NCBI GenBank assembly: GCA_001028815.1
Contig: LDJB01000001.1
Location: 308,707-372,706, forward strand
DNA from: Peptococcaceae bacterium 1109
GTDB lineage: Bacteria > Bacillota > Limnochordia > Darwinibacteriales > Darwinibacteriaceae
DNA: 64,000 nt
Reading direction: 5' to 3'
The stretch's first letter is position 1; the number at the start of each line of letters is the position of its first letter. Made by a program: the position numbers and the translations under genes. The notes beneath the pieces were generated by a model. The model saw nothing but the letters and a program-made list of their open reading frames with translations, did no database searches and was not told the origin of the DNA. Positions 44,645-53,063 of the stretch are shown here, piece by piece.

Positions 44645-44983
44645 CAGCTCCGGGCCACAAAACGCTCTCGCCACGATGTGATGCTCTATGATTCCATTGG
44701 TGCTGATCGGGAGGGCAACGAGATCAGCTTGATTGACATCCTCAGCACTGAAGGAGACGATGTTCTAGAACGGGTTCAACTCAAGGTAGATCAGGCTCAG
44801 CTGAAGGAGAAGTTTGCCTGCCTCTCTAAACGGGAACGCCTGGTTTTGGAACTCCGCTATGGGCTGGGGGATAGGGAGCGGCAGACACAGCGTCAGATCA
44901 GCCGTCTCTTAGGTATCTCCCGTTCCTACGTTTCACGCATCGAGAAACGTGCTCTGAGCAAACTCCAAGGGGAAATGTGCTAA
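44645..44983 (+). CDS. sigK: Sigma-K, C-terminal part
   Basis: Carries regions 3 and 4 of sigma-K: QLRATKRSRHDVMLYDSIGADREGNEISLIDIL, then LSKRERLVLELRYGLGDRERQTQRQISRLLGISRSYVSRIEKRAL, which includes the helix-turn-helix for the -35 element. It has no start codon or RBS of its own for a functional sigma factor; the first in-frame ATG (44642) is the junction codon. It becomes functional only when joined to 42671-43024. The reading frame is intact, so sigK is not a simple pseudogene. Confidence 0.93.
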   Translation, partial: QLRATKRSRHDVMLYDSIGADREGNEISLIDILSTEGDDVLERVQLKVDQAQLKEKFACLSKRERLVLELRYGLGDRERQTQRQISRLLGISRSYVSRIEKRALSKLQGEMC

Positions 44984-44987
44984 AAGT

Positions 44988-45024
44988 AGGAGGGGCCTCT
45001 ACTGCCTTTGGGGCCTCTCCTTTT
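44988..45024 (+). terminator. Terminator after sigK
   Basis: AGGAGGGGCC (44988-44997) pairs with GGCCTCTCCT (45012-45021) with one G-T pair, followed by TTTT. Confidence 0.6.
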
Positions 45025-45040
45025 CTCCCTTTGGCGTTCG

Positions 45041-45049
45041 TGTTATAAT
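45041..45049 (+). promoter_or_regulatory. Extended -10 promoter for yqeG
   Basis: TGTTATAAT (TGnTATAAT), 33 bp upstream of the yqeG ATG. No clear -35. Confidence 0.45.
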
Positions 45050-45081
45050 TAAACAAGATCACAGCCGAGTGAGGGACAAGC

Positions 45082-45621
45082 ATGCGACAACTTGTGCCTG
45101 ATCAAGTACTCTCCAGCGTCCTAGACATCGACCTTGTGGCCCTGAAAGGCCGAGGGATCAAGGGTTTGCTGATCGACCTCGATAATACCATTGTCCGCTG
45201 GGGAGAATCTTACATGGAGCCGGTGTTCGCGAGCTGGATTCGCAAAGCCCGCCAGGCGGGGTTTGAAGTCTGCCTCGTGTCCAACGCTATGCCTTCCCGG
45301 GTAGAGGCCTTTGCCAGCAAGCTCAGCGTCCCCAGCGTCAGTCAAGCCATGAAGCCTTTGGGCCGGGCTTTTCGAAGGGCCCTGGAGGTCTTGGGGCTTA
45401 ACGCCCAGGAAGTTGCGGTGATCGGGGATCAGCTATTTACAGATGTGTACGGCGGCAACCGCCTGGGCCTGTATACAATCCTCATCAATCCTCTCAGCAC
45501 ACGGGAACTGCGATCGACGCGCCTTATGCGCAGATTAGAACGGCGACTGTTCAAGACTATGGCCAAACGCGGTTTGGTCAGCCCCGCAGTCTTGGGGATT
45601 CGCGGAAAAAGGGGGCATTAG
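45082..45621 (+). CDS. yqeG: YqeG-family HAD IIIA-type phosphatase
   Basis: 179-residue HAD phosphatase. LLIDLDNTIVRWGE is motif I, CLVSNAM motif II, and VAVIGDQLFTDVYGGN the acidic motif. The family sits next to yqeH in Bacillota and is close to mitochondrial GEP4-type phosphatidylglycerophosphate phosphatases, a role plausible but unproven here. 3 bp before yqeH. Confidence 0.93.
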   Translation: MRQLVPDQVLSSVLDIDLVALKGRGIKGLLIDLDNTIVRWGESYMEPVFASWIRKARQAGFEVCLVSNAMPSRVEAFASKLSVPSVSQAMKPLGRAFRRALEVLGLNAQEVAVIGDQLFTDVYGGNRLGLYTILINPLSTRELRSTRLMRRLERRLFKTMAKRGLVSPAVLGIRGKRGH

Positions 45622-45624
45622 TCC

Positions 45625-46719
45625 ATGACCAAACGCTGCCGCGGGTGCGGTGCAAACTTGCAGACGGAAAATCCTGGAGAATACGGTTACATACCCCCCA
45701 AAAGGCTGGGGGAAACAGATGATGATGATCTGGTTTGCCAGCGCTGTTTTCGGATCATCCACTACAACAAAGATGAACTAGGGCCTGTCTTAGCCACAGC
45801 TTCTAGCCAAGCTCTTGAGGAAGGTGTAGCCTGGTCAGATCATGTGGCCCTGGTGGTTGACCTTCTGGACTTCGACGCAGGGCTCCCCAGTGCTTTGCTG
45901 GAGTCGGTGTCCGCGCGGCCCCTGCTTGTGGTCGCTAATAAGCAGGACCTTCTTCCGAAGAAAACCACCGCTGCTGAGGTTGCCTTGTGGGCTAAAAACC
46001 GCCTGCGCCAGCTGGGGGTAGAGGCGGAAGTGCAGGTTGTGAGCGCGCTAAACGGGTTTGGGTTTGCGGGGCTAGCACAGTGGATAGAGGCCCGCCAGCC
46101 CAAGCTGCTCTTTGCTGGCGTAACCAATGTGGGGAAGTCTCACGTCTTGTCCCGCCTGTTAGGGATGCGCCTTGGGCGGAAGCAGCAGTACGCGGTGAAG
46201 CCCACCGTTTCAGCCTATCCAGGTACAACGGTGTCCTGGTCGCGGTGGTGGTTAAGCGGTGGCATCGAGCTTGCCGATTCTCCTGGATTCGTCCCTGAGG
46301 GCCGGCTCAGCGATATGCTGTGCCCTGCTTGTGCCCGGGAGTTAATTCCCAGCCGCACCCTTAGCTCCAAGCTTTACCCAATCGCTCCAGGCCAGATGAT
46401 GCACATCCCTGGCAGGGCAACGGTGGTGTGCCAAGAAAGCACGCCTGGTGCGCTGTTGATCGGGTATTGCGGGTCCGGTGTCAGCTGGGAGAAATCCAGC
46501 GAGCGGCATCTGGCGAAATGGACCCGGGAATTTGACGGCCACTGCCCCATCCAAAACTGGGAAGAACACACAGTTACCGTGCCGCGCAACTGCGACCTGA
46601 TCATCCACGGGCTGGGATGGATTTCCGCTCGAAAAGGGGAGTATAAGCTGAAAGGCTATCTCCCAGCGGGCACTAAGTTTTCCCTGCGCCCCTGCCTCAT
46701 TGGGCCAAAACAGCAATAA
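45625..46719 (+). CDS. yqeH: Ribosome biogenesis GTPase YqeH
   Basis: Circularly permuted GTPase acting in 30S subunit assembly. An N-terminal zinc finger (CRGCGANLQ...CQRCFRI) is followed by permuted G motifs: ANKQDLL (G4) first, then GVTNVGKSHVL (G1) and DSPGF (G3). The C-terminal half holds the treble-clef RNA-binding region. 364 residues, full length. Same yqeG-yqeH order as B. subtilis. Confidence 0.95.
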   Translation: MTKRCRGCGANLQTENPGEYGYIPPKRLGETDDDDLVCQRCFRIIHYNKDELGPVLATASSQALEEGVAWSDHVALVVDLLDFDAGLPSALLESVSARPLLVVANKQDLLPKKTTAAEVALWAKNRLRQLGVEAEVQVVSALNGFGFAGLAQWIEARQPKLLFAGVTNVGKSHVLSRLLGMRLGRKQQYAVKPTVSAYPGTTVSWSRWWLSGGIELADSPGFVPEGRLSDMLCPACARELIPSRTLSSKLYPIAPGQMMHIPGRATVVCQESTPGALLIGYCGSGVSWEKSSERHLAKWTREFDGHCPIQNWEEHTVTVPRNCDLIIHGLGWISARKGEYKLKGYLPAGTKFSLRPCLIGPKQQ

Positions 46720-46787
46720 TTTAGAATAACTCCCCCTCGTCCCGTGCATACTCTGATCAACACAGGAGAAAGCACGGAGGGACGATC

Positions 46788-46982
46788 ATGCAAGCATACG
46801 TTTACCAGGCTTCCTTGGAGTATCAGTCGAGCGTGGAGATGTTGGAGTCTATTCGAGAGACGGTTCAGCGCCTCAGGGCAGAAAACCCTGAACTGCGCCG
46901 TTATGAGTTGGCTGATGTGGGACTGAAGCGGGCTAAAGATGTGGTGAATGTAACTCTGTTTTTCAGGCCGAGTGTTTCCTAA
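46788..46982 (+). CDS. Small hypothetical protein, 64 residues
   Basis: Not recognised. MQAYVYQASLEYQSSVEMLE opens a mixed strand-helix protein ending VVNVTLFFRPSVS. GGAGGG precedes the ATG and a clean terminator follows the stop, so it is very likely a real monocistronic or end-of-operon gene. Confidence 0.7.
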   Translation: MQAYVYQASLEYQSSVEMLESIRETVQRLRAENPELRRYELADVGLKRAKDVVNVTLFFRPSVS

Positions 46983-46983
46983 C

Positions 46984-47004
46984 ACCCCTTCTCAGGGGTT
47001 TTTT
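46984..47004 (+). terminator. Terminator after the 64-residue gene
   Basis: ACCCC/GGGGT stem with loop TTCTCA followed by T6. Confidence 0.85.
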
Positions 47005-47026
47005 CTTGTAGATAAGGAAGGCGGGG

Positions 47027-47058
47027 AGGAATTTTCCAGCGAAGGGAGAAAGGGAACC
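47027..47058 (+). other. Recurrent intergenic motif, copy 3 (upstream of pepP)
   Basis: GAGGAATTTTCCAGCGAAGG followed by GAGAAAGG, similar in layout to the copies at 1831 and 36910. It lies 30 bp before the pepP ATG. Confidence 0.35.
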
Positions 47059-47087
47059 GGTGATAGGCTTGGCAGAGGGGGATACAT

Positions 47088-48152
47088 ATGAATAACACCA
47101 TCGAACGGATCATGCGGAAAGTGCGGGAACAGGGAGCACAGGCACTGCTGGTGGCCAGCCCCCCGAACCGGCGCTACCTCACTGGCTTTCGTGGCTCAGC
47201 GGGAACGGTTTGGATCTCTGACAAGCGCAGAGCCTTCCTCACCGATTTTCGTTATGTTGAGCAAGCGAAGGGGCAGTGCCCTGGCTGGGAGATCATCCAG
47301 TATGACGAGGTGGACAAGGCCATTGCGGACCTCATAGCTGAGGAGAGCGTCGACGCCATTGCCATTGAAGCCGCGCATGTTACCATCAGCCAGTTAAGGG
47401 GATGGCAGGAAGCATTCTCCGCTCAGATTGTGGAGACTAAGGGTCTCGTTGAAGCAGAGCGCATGGTAAAGACAGCAGAGGAGATTGAGAAGGTCAAGAA
47501 GGCCGCTTCCATTGCAGACCATGCCTTTGCCCAAGTACTGCCCCAGCTGCGCCCAGGCGTTTCAGAACGGGAGATCGCATTGGAACTTGAGTTTACCATG
47601 CGTAAAGCGGGAGCCAGCGGCGTATCTTTTAGGCCCATAGTCGCGGCAGGTGCCCGCTCGGCGCTTCCCCACGCTGAACCTGGGGACCGGCTGCTGTCTC
47701 ATGGTGATTTTGTAGTGCTGGATTTCGGCTGTGTATTTGAGGGGTATTGCTCTGACATGACGCGGACTGTGGTGGTAGGTGAGCCCACAGAGCAGCACCT
47801 GCTCATCTATGATCTGGTCCTCAGAGCTCAGCTTGAAGCTCTAGAAGCGGTAAAACCAGGAGTGACAGGGAAAGCTGTAGACACGGTAGCCCGGAGCATT
47901 ATCGAAGAGGGTGGCTATGGGCAGTATTTCGGCCACGGCTTAGGCCATAGTGTGGGCTTAGAGATCCACGAACAGCCTCGCCTCTCTCAGAAGGATGAAA
48001 CAGTACTGGAGCCGGGCATGATTGTCACGGTGGAACCAGGGATCTATCTGCCCGATTTTGGAGGAGTCCGCATAGAAGACCTGGTCTTGGTAACCGAGGA
48101 TGGCTGCAGCATTCTATCGTCCACCTTCAAGGAGCTCTACGTGGTAGAATAA
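47088..48152 (+). CDS. pepP: Xaa-Pro aminopeptidase, M24 family (YqhT-like)
   Basis: Removes N-terminal residues preceding proline. A creatinase-like N-terminal domain (about 1-130) is followed by the pita-bread catalytic domain with metal ligands in [23 protein letters not shown] (two Asp), [17 protein letters not shown] (His) and TVEPGIY plus [11 protein letters not shown] (two Glu). 354 residues. Located directly before efp as in B. subtilis yqhT-efp; EF-P acts on polyproline translation, a neat but unproven link. Confidence 0.94.
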   Translation: MNNTIERIMRKVREQGAQALLVASPPNRRYLTGFRGSAGTVWISDKRRAFLTDFRYVEQAKGQCPGWEIIQYDEVDKAIADLIAEESVDAIAIEAAHVTISQLRGWQEAFSAQIVETKGLVEAERMVKTAEEIEKVKKAASIADHAFAQVLPQLRPGVSEREIALELEFTMRKAGASGVSFRPIVAAGARSALPHAEPGDRLLSHGDFVVLDFGCVFEGYCSDMTRTVVVGEPTEQHLLIYDLVLRAQLEALEAVKPGVTGKAVDTVARSIIEEGGYGQYFGHGLGHSVGLEIHEQPRLSQKDETVLEPGMIVTVEPGIYLPDFGGVRIEDLVLVTEDGCSILSSTFKELYVVE

Positions 48153-48178
48153 AGCTTTTATCGGGAGGAAAGTTAAGT

Positions 48179-48736
48179 ATGATTTCAGTGAACGATCTTC
48201 GCACAGGATTGACGATTGAGCTTGATGGTGAGATATACTCTGTCGTGGACTTTCTCCACGTTAAGCCTGGGAAGGGTGCGGCATTTGTTCGGACAAAGCT
48301 GAAGAACCTCCGCAGCGGGACTACTCAGGAAGTTACCTTCCGAGCAGGAGAACGCGTTGCCCGGGCCCATATTGAGACCAGGCAAATGCAGTATTTATAC
48401 AACACCGGCAACGAGTACAACTTCATGGATATGGAGACATACGATCAGGTTACTCTCTCAACTGAGGATTTAGGTGATGCGCCCAAGTATTTGCTTGAGA
48501 ACATGACAATTGGGATTCAGTTCTATCAAAATCAAGCCATTGGCGTGGACTTGCCCACCACTGTAAACCTCAAGGTAGTATCTACCGAACCTGGATTCAA
48601 GGGTGATACAGCGACCGGTGCCACCAAGCCGGCTGTTTTGGAGACTGGGATAACCGTTCAGGTACCGCTCTTTATTGAGCAAGGGGATGTATTGAAGATT
48701 GACACCAGGACAGGGGAGTATCTCTCCCGGGCTTAA
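48179..48736 (+). CDS. efp: Elongation factor P
   Basis: Binds stalled ribosomes and promotes peptide bond formation at consecutive prolines. KOW-like N-terminal domain with the modification loop [15 protein letters not shown]: the tip residue is in PGKGAAF, so a lysine is at or near the modified position. Then two OB domains, ending [16 protein letters not shown]. 185 residues. No modification enzyme gene is nearby. Confidence 0.96.
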   Translation: MISVNDLRTGLTIELDGEIYSVVDFLHVKPGKGAAFVRTKLKNLRSGTTQEVTFRAGERVARAHIETRQMQYLYNTGNEYNFMDMETYDQVTLSTEDLGDAPKYLLENMTIGIQFYQNQAIGVDLPTTVNLKVVSTEPGFKGDTATGATKPAVLETGITVQVPLFIEQGDVLKIDTRTGEYLSRA

Positions 48737-48761
48737 CATTTTCTGAAGGAGGGCGCATTTT

Positions 48762-49208
48762 ATGGAAACCATCAGGGAAAAGGTTGCTTATCTCAAGGGT
48801 ATGTTAGATGCGGAACCGAAGATGGACGAAGAACGCCTCAGGTTCCTGTTCGAAAAGATCTTGGCCTTAATGGACCAAATTTCCGATGAGCTAGATGCTG
48901 TCTCCTCTGCTCAGGCTGAGTTGGAGGATTACGTTGCCGAGATCGACTTGGATCTTGCCGCTCTAGAAGATGACTTCTTCGCAGAAGAGGACGAACATCG
49001 CTGTGCATGCCACCATGACCATGATGACATGGTGCAGATGGAATGCCCGGAGTGCGGCGAAGAGGTGGAGTTTGAAGAGGACTTCCTCTACGACGATGAT
49101 GTGCAAATCACGTGTCCTAGCTGTGGTGCCACAGTGTACGACAGCGAGGATGTGGACGATGATGACCTGTTTGAGGAAGATTTTGATGGACCGGAGGACG
49201 AGGACTGA
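48762..49208 (+). CDS. CD1247-type protein with zinc ribbon and acidic tail
   Basis: Helical N-terminus (about 1-70; METIREKVAYLKGMLDAEP) as in the CD1247 N-terminal domain family of clostridia. A zinc ribbon follows (CPECGEEVEF, then CPSCGATVYD), and the C-terminus is very acidic. An additional CACHHDHDD stretch could bind metal. 148 residues; function unknown. It follows efp behind AAGGAGG and ends before a strong terminator. Confidence 0.82.
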   Translation: METIREKVAYLKGMLDAEPKMDEERLRFLFEKILALMDQISDELDAVSSAQAELEDYVAEIDLDLAALEDDFFAEEDEHRCACHHDHDDMVQMECPECGEEVEFEEDFLYDDDVQITCPSCGATVYDSEDVDDDDLFEEDFDGPEDED

Positions 49209-49232
49209 TCTCCGGAGGGTTTCCCTCTGTAG

Positions 49233-49263
49233 GCTGACATCCATTTGGATGTCAGCTTTTTTT
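49233..49263 (+). terminator. Terminator before the spoIIIA operon
   Basis: GCTGACATCC/GGATGTCAGC 10-bp stem, loop ATTT, followed by T7. Confidence 0.93.
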
Positions 49264-49323
49264 GTGCATTCCTAGTCCCAGAAGGACATAGAATTGAACA
49301 AGCATCTGAAGGGGGGGAAGGGA

Positions 49324-50217
49324 ATGTTTCAGTTTCTCGCCCCGCATCTTAGGGAGATCTTGGAGAGAAGCTCCCCCTCGGACTGGGAAGAAGTACGTCT
49401 CCGGGTCAATCAGCCGCTAGTGGTGAAGGGCCGCACCGGCTACTGCTTCCTGAGCCCTTTAGGAAGAGTCGTGCCGAAAGATGAAGCGTATCGTCCCACA
49501 CCTGAAGACCTAGCCCGCACAGTTCAGATTCTCACCAATAGTTCCTGGTATGCCTGGGAAGATGAGATTCGCCGGGGTTACCTTACGATCCCCGGCGGAC
49601 ACCGAGTGGGTATCTGCGGGCGAGCGGTGTTGGATGGGGGGAAAGTTAAAACCGTGAAGTCCGTTTCGTCCTTGAGCATACGGCTGGCAAGGGCCGTTCC
49701 AGGCTGCGCAGACAGCCTCATGCCCCACATTTGCCCAAAGGGGAGGGAAGTCCTGTCCACCCTGGTCATTTCTCCCCCGGGCTGCGGCAAGACCACCCTT
49801 CTCCGGGATCTTGCCCGCCAGATTTCCCAACGGGGATTCCAGGTGGTGGTCATTGATGAACGCTCTGAGATTGCCGCGTGTTACCAAGGAAGTGCCCAAC
49901 TTGATGTGGGCCCTCAAACGGACGTACTGGACGGGTACCCAAAGGCCGAAGGAGTGGCAGTTGCGGTGCGAGCCCTATCCCCTCAGGTGGTTGTTACTGA
50001 TGAAATCGGCCACCCCGATGATGGGGCTGCTCTCGCGGAATTAGCCCGCTCCGGAGTAAAGGTGCTTGCGTCCTGCCACGGCGACTCGCTGGCGCAGGTG
50101 AAGGCAAGGAGTTGGGCCCGGGACAGCTTGCCTGTTTTCCAGTTAGCTGTGGTTCTGTCTCGGCGCAGTGGGCCAGGCACCGTTGAACAAGTTCTAAGTT
50201 TACGGTCTGGCACATAG
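49324..50217 (+). CDS. spoIIIAA: Stage III sporulation protein AA, secretion-type ATPase
   Basis: Cytoplasmic ATPase of the SpoIIIA-SpoIIQ channel connecting mother cell and forespore. Walker A SPPGCGKTTLL, Walker B-like VVVIDERSEI and VVVTDEIGHPDD are those of type II/IV secretion ATPases. 297 residues from the ATG at 49324, preceded by GGGGGGGAAGGG; a TTG at 49294 with AAGGA upstream is an alternative. First gene of the eight-gene operon. Confidence 0.94.
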   Translation: MFQFLAPHLREILERSSPSDWEEVRLRVNQPLVVKGRTGYCFLSPLGRVVPKDEAYRPTPEDLARTVQILTNSSWYAWEDEIRRGYLTIPGGHRVGICGRAVLDGGKVKTVKSVSSLSIRLARAVPGCADSLMPHICPKGREVLSTLVISPPGCGKTTLLRDLARQISQRGFQVVVIDERSEIAACYQGSAQLDVGPQTDVLDGYPKAEGVAVAVRALSPQVVVTDEIGHPDDGAALAELARSGVKVLASCHGDSLAQVKARSWARDSLPVFQLAVVLSRRSGPGTVEQVLSLRSGT

Positions 50218-50243
50218 GATGAATTGGACAGGGGTGAGGGGAT

Positions 50244-50756
50244 ATGCAGTTCATCGGTGCGGCCCTGATCATGCTTGCTTGCGGCATGATGGGCTTGACG
50301 GTGGCCCGCAGCTATGTTTCTCAAGCGGAGAACATTAAACAACTCATCACCATGCTCCAGCTCTTGGAAACAGAGATCGGCTATGCCCGGACCGCTCTCC
50401 CCGAGGCATGCAGGCGCATCAGCGCTCAGCTTCCAGGTGCAGTAGACAGTTTTCTCACTGCGGTCTTGGAGCACATCCATGCCCATCCTGGGGAGGCCTT
50501 TGGCGATGGGTGGCACGCTGGCTTAGGGCGCCTCGGTGCCTGGGGGCTGCCAGCTGTTGTCCTAAACGACTTGACAGTCCTAGGTGAAGCACTGGGGGTG
50601 AGCGATGTGGAGGACCAGCGGCGACACTTGCAGGTAACCCGTTTGCGGTTGGAAGACGCTTATCGCCAGGCTGAGCAGGAGTGGCGTACCAACTGGAAGC
50701 TCTGGAGCTACTTAGGGTTTGCCGCGGGCCTCTTGATTCTCCTACTGATTTTCTGA
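50244..50756 (+). CDS. spoIIIAB: Stage III sporulation protein AB
   Basis: Membrane component of the feeding-tube channel, GspF-like. A hydrophobic helix at each end (MQFIGAALIMLACGMMGLTVA and SYLGFAAGLLILLLIF) flanks a helical cytoplasmic domain. LLETEIGYARTALPEA is the typical block. 170 residues. Confidence 0.92.
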   Translation: MQFIGAALIMLACGMMGLTVARSYVSQAENIKQLITMLQLLETEIGYARTALPEACRRISAQLPGAVDSFLTAVLEHIHAHPGEAFGDGWHAGLGRLGAWGLPAVVLNDLTVLGEALGVSDVEDQRRHLQVTRLRLEDAYRQAEQEWRTNWKLWSYLGFAAGLLILLLIF

Positions 50757-50774
50757 GCATTGGGGGCGACTGCA

Positions 50775-50972
50775 GTGACTGATCTCACTCCCATCTACAG
50801 GATCGCAGGCCTTGGAATCCTCGTGGCAGTGCTCAACATCTTTTTGGTGCAGGCTGACCGAAAGGAACAGGCCCAGATGTTGAGCCTTGCCGGAGTGATC
50901 ATCGTCCTTTTGTGGCTTGTACAGATGGTGGCACAGCTCTTTGAAAACGTGGAAGCAGTCTTCCGCTGGTAA
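50775..50972 (+). CDS. spoIIIAC: Stage III sporulation protein AC
   Basis: Two-helix membrane protein of 65 residues (YRIAGLGILVAVLNIFLVQA and MLSLAGVIIVLLWLVQMV), with the usual QADRKEQAQML cytoplasmic link. GTG at 50775 fits the family length; a TTG at 50760 would add five residues. Confidence 0.9.
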   Translation: MTDLTPIYRIAGLGILVAVLNIFLVQADRKEQAQMLSLAGVIIVLLWLVQMVAQLFENVEAVFRW

Positions 50973-50983
50973 GGGGTGGTAGC

Positions 50984-51376
50984 ATGCTGTGGCTGCCGGT
51001 GGCGGCGGGGATCGCGATGGTTCTCACAGCAATCCAATCCGAACTCCGGGAAGAGCATCCAGCTTGGGCCGTGGTTACTGCTCTTTCCTTCATGGTAGTG
51101 GTGTCACTGGCCCTCCTACCCCGCCTTGAAGGGGTGGTGGCTGTCTTTACCGAGATGGCCGAGACGGCCAATGTCAGCTCCATCTATCTCGCTCCCGTAC
51201 TGAAAGCCATTGCCGTGGCGTACATTACGTCCTTTGGTGTCCAGCTCAGCCGGGAGGCAGGTGAAGAAACCATCGCGACCACCATCGAGCTTGCAGGTAA
51301 GGTGGTGATTCTCTTGGTGGCTGTCCCTCTGATCCAAGCCATCTTTTCCACCTTATTGGCTCTGCTAGACTACTAG
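50984..51376 (+). CDS. spoIIIAD: Stage III sporulation protein AD
   Basis: 130-residue membrane protein with four hydrophobic segments, related to SpoIIIAC. IYLAPVLKAIAVAYITSFGVQLSREAGEETIAT is the conserved core. GGGGTGG precedes the ATG. Confidence 0.92.
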   Translation: MLWLPVAAGIAMVLTAIQSELREEHPAWAVVTALSFMVVVSLALLPRLEGVVAVFTEMAETANVSSIYLAPVLKAIAVAYITSFGVQLSREAGEETIATTIELAGKVVILLVAVPLIQAIFSTLLALLDY

Positions 51377-51379
51377 CGG

Positions 51380-52549
51380 GTGAAAAACATGAAGAGGACA
51401 ACGTATGCGTCCGTTATTTTTCTTTTGCTACTGGCTCTGTGCCTGAGAAACGCTCACGGGGCACCGCTGGAAGAGTCTATCGCAGCGCAGCTCGAGGAGC
51501 TCGGCCTGGAAGGCCTGATGGGCTACAGTGAGCTCGTGGACCCTGATTTCCGAGCTTATCTCCCGAAGCTAGACCTTAAAGGTATCTTGGCTGGGGGAGA
51601 GGGCGGTGCTGGAGTAGGCGAGCTGTTCCGCCAGCTTCTAGCTTTGCTGCTCCAGGAAGTTGTGGTCAGCTTGGCTCTCCTAAGGCAGCTTGTGGTGGTA
51701 GCCGCGCTTTCTGCCCTCCTCACCCAGTTAGGTGGCTCCTTCGGGGAAACGGCGGTCATTAACTTGGCCAAAGCCATCTGTTTTCTGGTGATCATTATCT
51801 TGGGCTTGCAGAGCTGCCGGGCCGCGCTGGCACTAGCCGCGGATACGATCGACAAGATGGTGTCTTTCATGTATGCCATCCTTCCCATGCTGGCATCGCT
51901 CCTCGCTGCCGCCGGTGGGGTCACATCCGCGGTGATCTTCCACCCAGTGCTTGTAGCCATGGTGGGCGCTGTAGCCTCGACCGTGAGATATGTATTACTA
52001 CCCTTGATCTTTGGCGGAGCGGTGATTGGTCTGCTAGCCCACTTTTCCACAGAACTGCCCCTTTCCCGCTTGGCGGGCCTGGCCAGGCAGGTGACCGTGA
52101 CCTTGATGGGGCTGCTTTTTGTAGTGTTTTCAGGAGTAATGGCAGTCCGGGGAGCCATTTCCCCAATCGCTGATGGGATCGGTATCCGAACGGCAAAGTT
52201 CTTGACCAAGACCTTTGTGCCCGTTGTAGGCGGCATGTTTTCCGACGCAGTGGAGGTGGTGGCGGGAGGTTCCCTGCTCATCAAGAACGCGGTGGGCGCT
52301 TTCGGACTGGCAATGGTGTTTTTCTTAATGGCGGTGCCGGTGCTGAAACTGTGGGCAGTGGTGCTCATCTACAAGGCGGTGAATGCGGTAACTCAACCGA
52401 TCGTGGACGAGCGCGTTGTGGCGGCCATTGCCAGCTTGGAACACAGCCTTACGTTAGTACTTGCCGCCCTTGCTACCGCCGGCTTAATGTTTTTCCTTGT
52501 CATCACGGTCCTTGTGGGCCTGGGTAACTTGACCGCCGTGTTGAGGTGA
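51380..52549 (+). CDS. spoIIIAE: Stage III sporulation protein AE
   Basis: Largest membrane subunit, 389 residues. Signal-like N-terminus, an amphipathic region, then about eight membrane helices, as in a permease-like channel protein. Family block LYKAVNAVTQPIVDERVVAAI (here IYKAVNAVTQPIVDER) is present. GTG at 51380; an ATG three codons later is possible and neither has a strong RBS, suggesting coupling to spoIIIAD, which ends 3 bp upstream. Confidence 0.93.
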   Translation: MKNMKRTTYASVIFLLLLALCLRNAHGAPLEESIAAQLEELGLEGLMGYSELVDPDFRAYLPKLDLKGILAGGEGGAGVGELFRQLLALLLQEVVVSLALLRQLVVVAALSALLTQLGGSFGETAVINLAKAICFLVIIILGLQSCRAALALAADTIDKMVSFMYAILPMLASLLAAAGGVTSAVIFHPVLVAMVGAVASTVRYVLLPLIFGGAVIGLLAHFSTELPLSRLAGLARQVTVTLMGLLFVVFSGVMAVRGAISPIADGIGIRTAKFLTKTFVPVVGGMFSDAVEVVAGGSLLIKNAVGAFGLAMVFFLMAVPVLKLWAVVLIYKAVNAVTQPIVDERVVAAIASLEHSLTLVLAALATAGLMFFLVITVLVGLGNLTAVLR

Positions 52550-52553
52550 GTTT

Positions 52554-53063
52554 ATGGAACAGCTCCGGTCATGGTTGAAAACAGTCACTGGCCTCGTGAT
52601 CATCCTTGGCGTCTTGGAAACACTGCTCCCTGATGCGGGTGGGGTAAAGGGATTCGCGAAGCTTGTGTTTGGTCTAGCACTGATGGCTGCAATTCTGCAA
52701 CCGGTCTTGGCCCTAGTTTCACTGGACTGGGCGGTGGTGGCTCCGCCAGAGACGGGAGTGGGGCAGGATAACTGGCTTGCCACCGCCGAGAGGCTGCAGG
52801 CTAAGGGCGCGGCCCCCCTGCTCGCGGCAGTGGAGGATTCTGCTGCCCGGCAGCTTCAAAGCCTTCTCCTAACAGTGGATGGGGTAGAAGAGGCCTTGGT
52901 GGAGCTTACACCGGGCTCAGGTCAGATGGAGGAAGCAACGGTGGTGGTCCAGGGGTCAGGGGAGATCGCTCCGCGAATCCGGAGAATTGCCGCATACTAC
53001 CTTGACATCCCAGAAAGCAAGGTCAAGGTAAGAATCACGTCGAAGGGGGAGCCTGGTGAGTAA
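52554..53063 (+). CDS. spoIIIAF: Stage III sporulation protein AF
   Basis: Two N-terminal membrane helices (VTGLVIILGVLETLLP and LVFGLALMAAILQPVLAL), then a soluble ring-building-motif domain with VEEALVELTPG and an IPESKVKVRI ending. 169 residues. Overlaps spoIIIAG by 8 bp. Confidence 0.9.
   Translation: MEQLRSWLKTVTGLVIILGVLETLLPDAGGVKGFAKLVFGLALMAAILQPVLALVSLDWAVVAPPETGVGQDNWLATAERLQAKGAAPLLAAVEDSAARQLQSLLLTVDGVEEALVELTPGSGQMEEATVVVQGSGEIAPRIRRIAAYYLDIPESKVKVRITSKGEPGE

Noticed and set aside
42671-44983. sigK as a pseudogene broken by transposon insertion or sequencing error
   Set aside because: Both parts are free of stops and conserved to the junction, and the insert ends precisely at matching repeats with its own site-specific recombinase. 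In-frame rejoining at a shared dinucleotide would be an unlikely accident.
51556-52368. 270-residue reverse-strand ORF opposite spoIIIAE
   Set aside because: Low-complexity Thr/Ala/Pro shadow of a hydrophobic gene; the forward frame is clearly SpoIIIAE.
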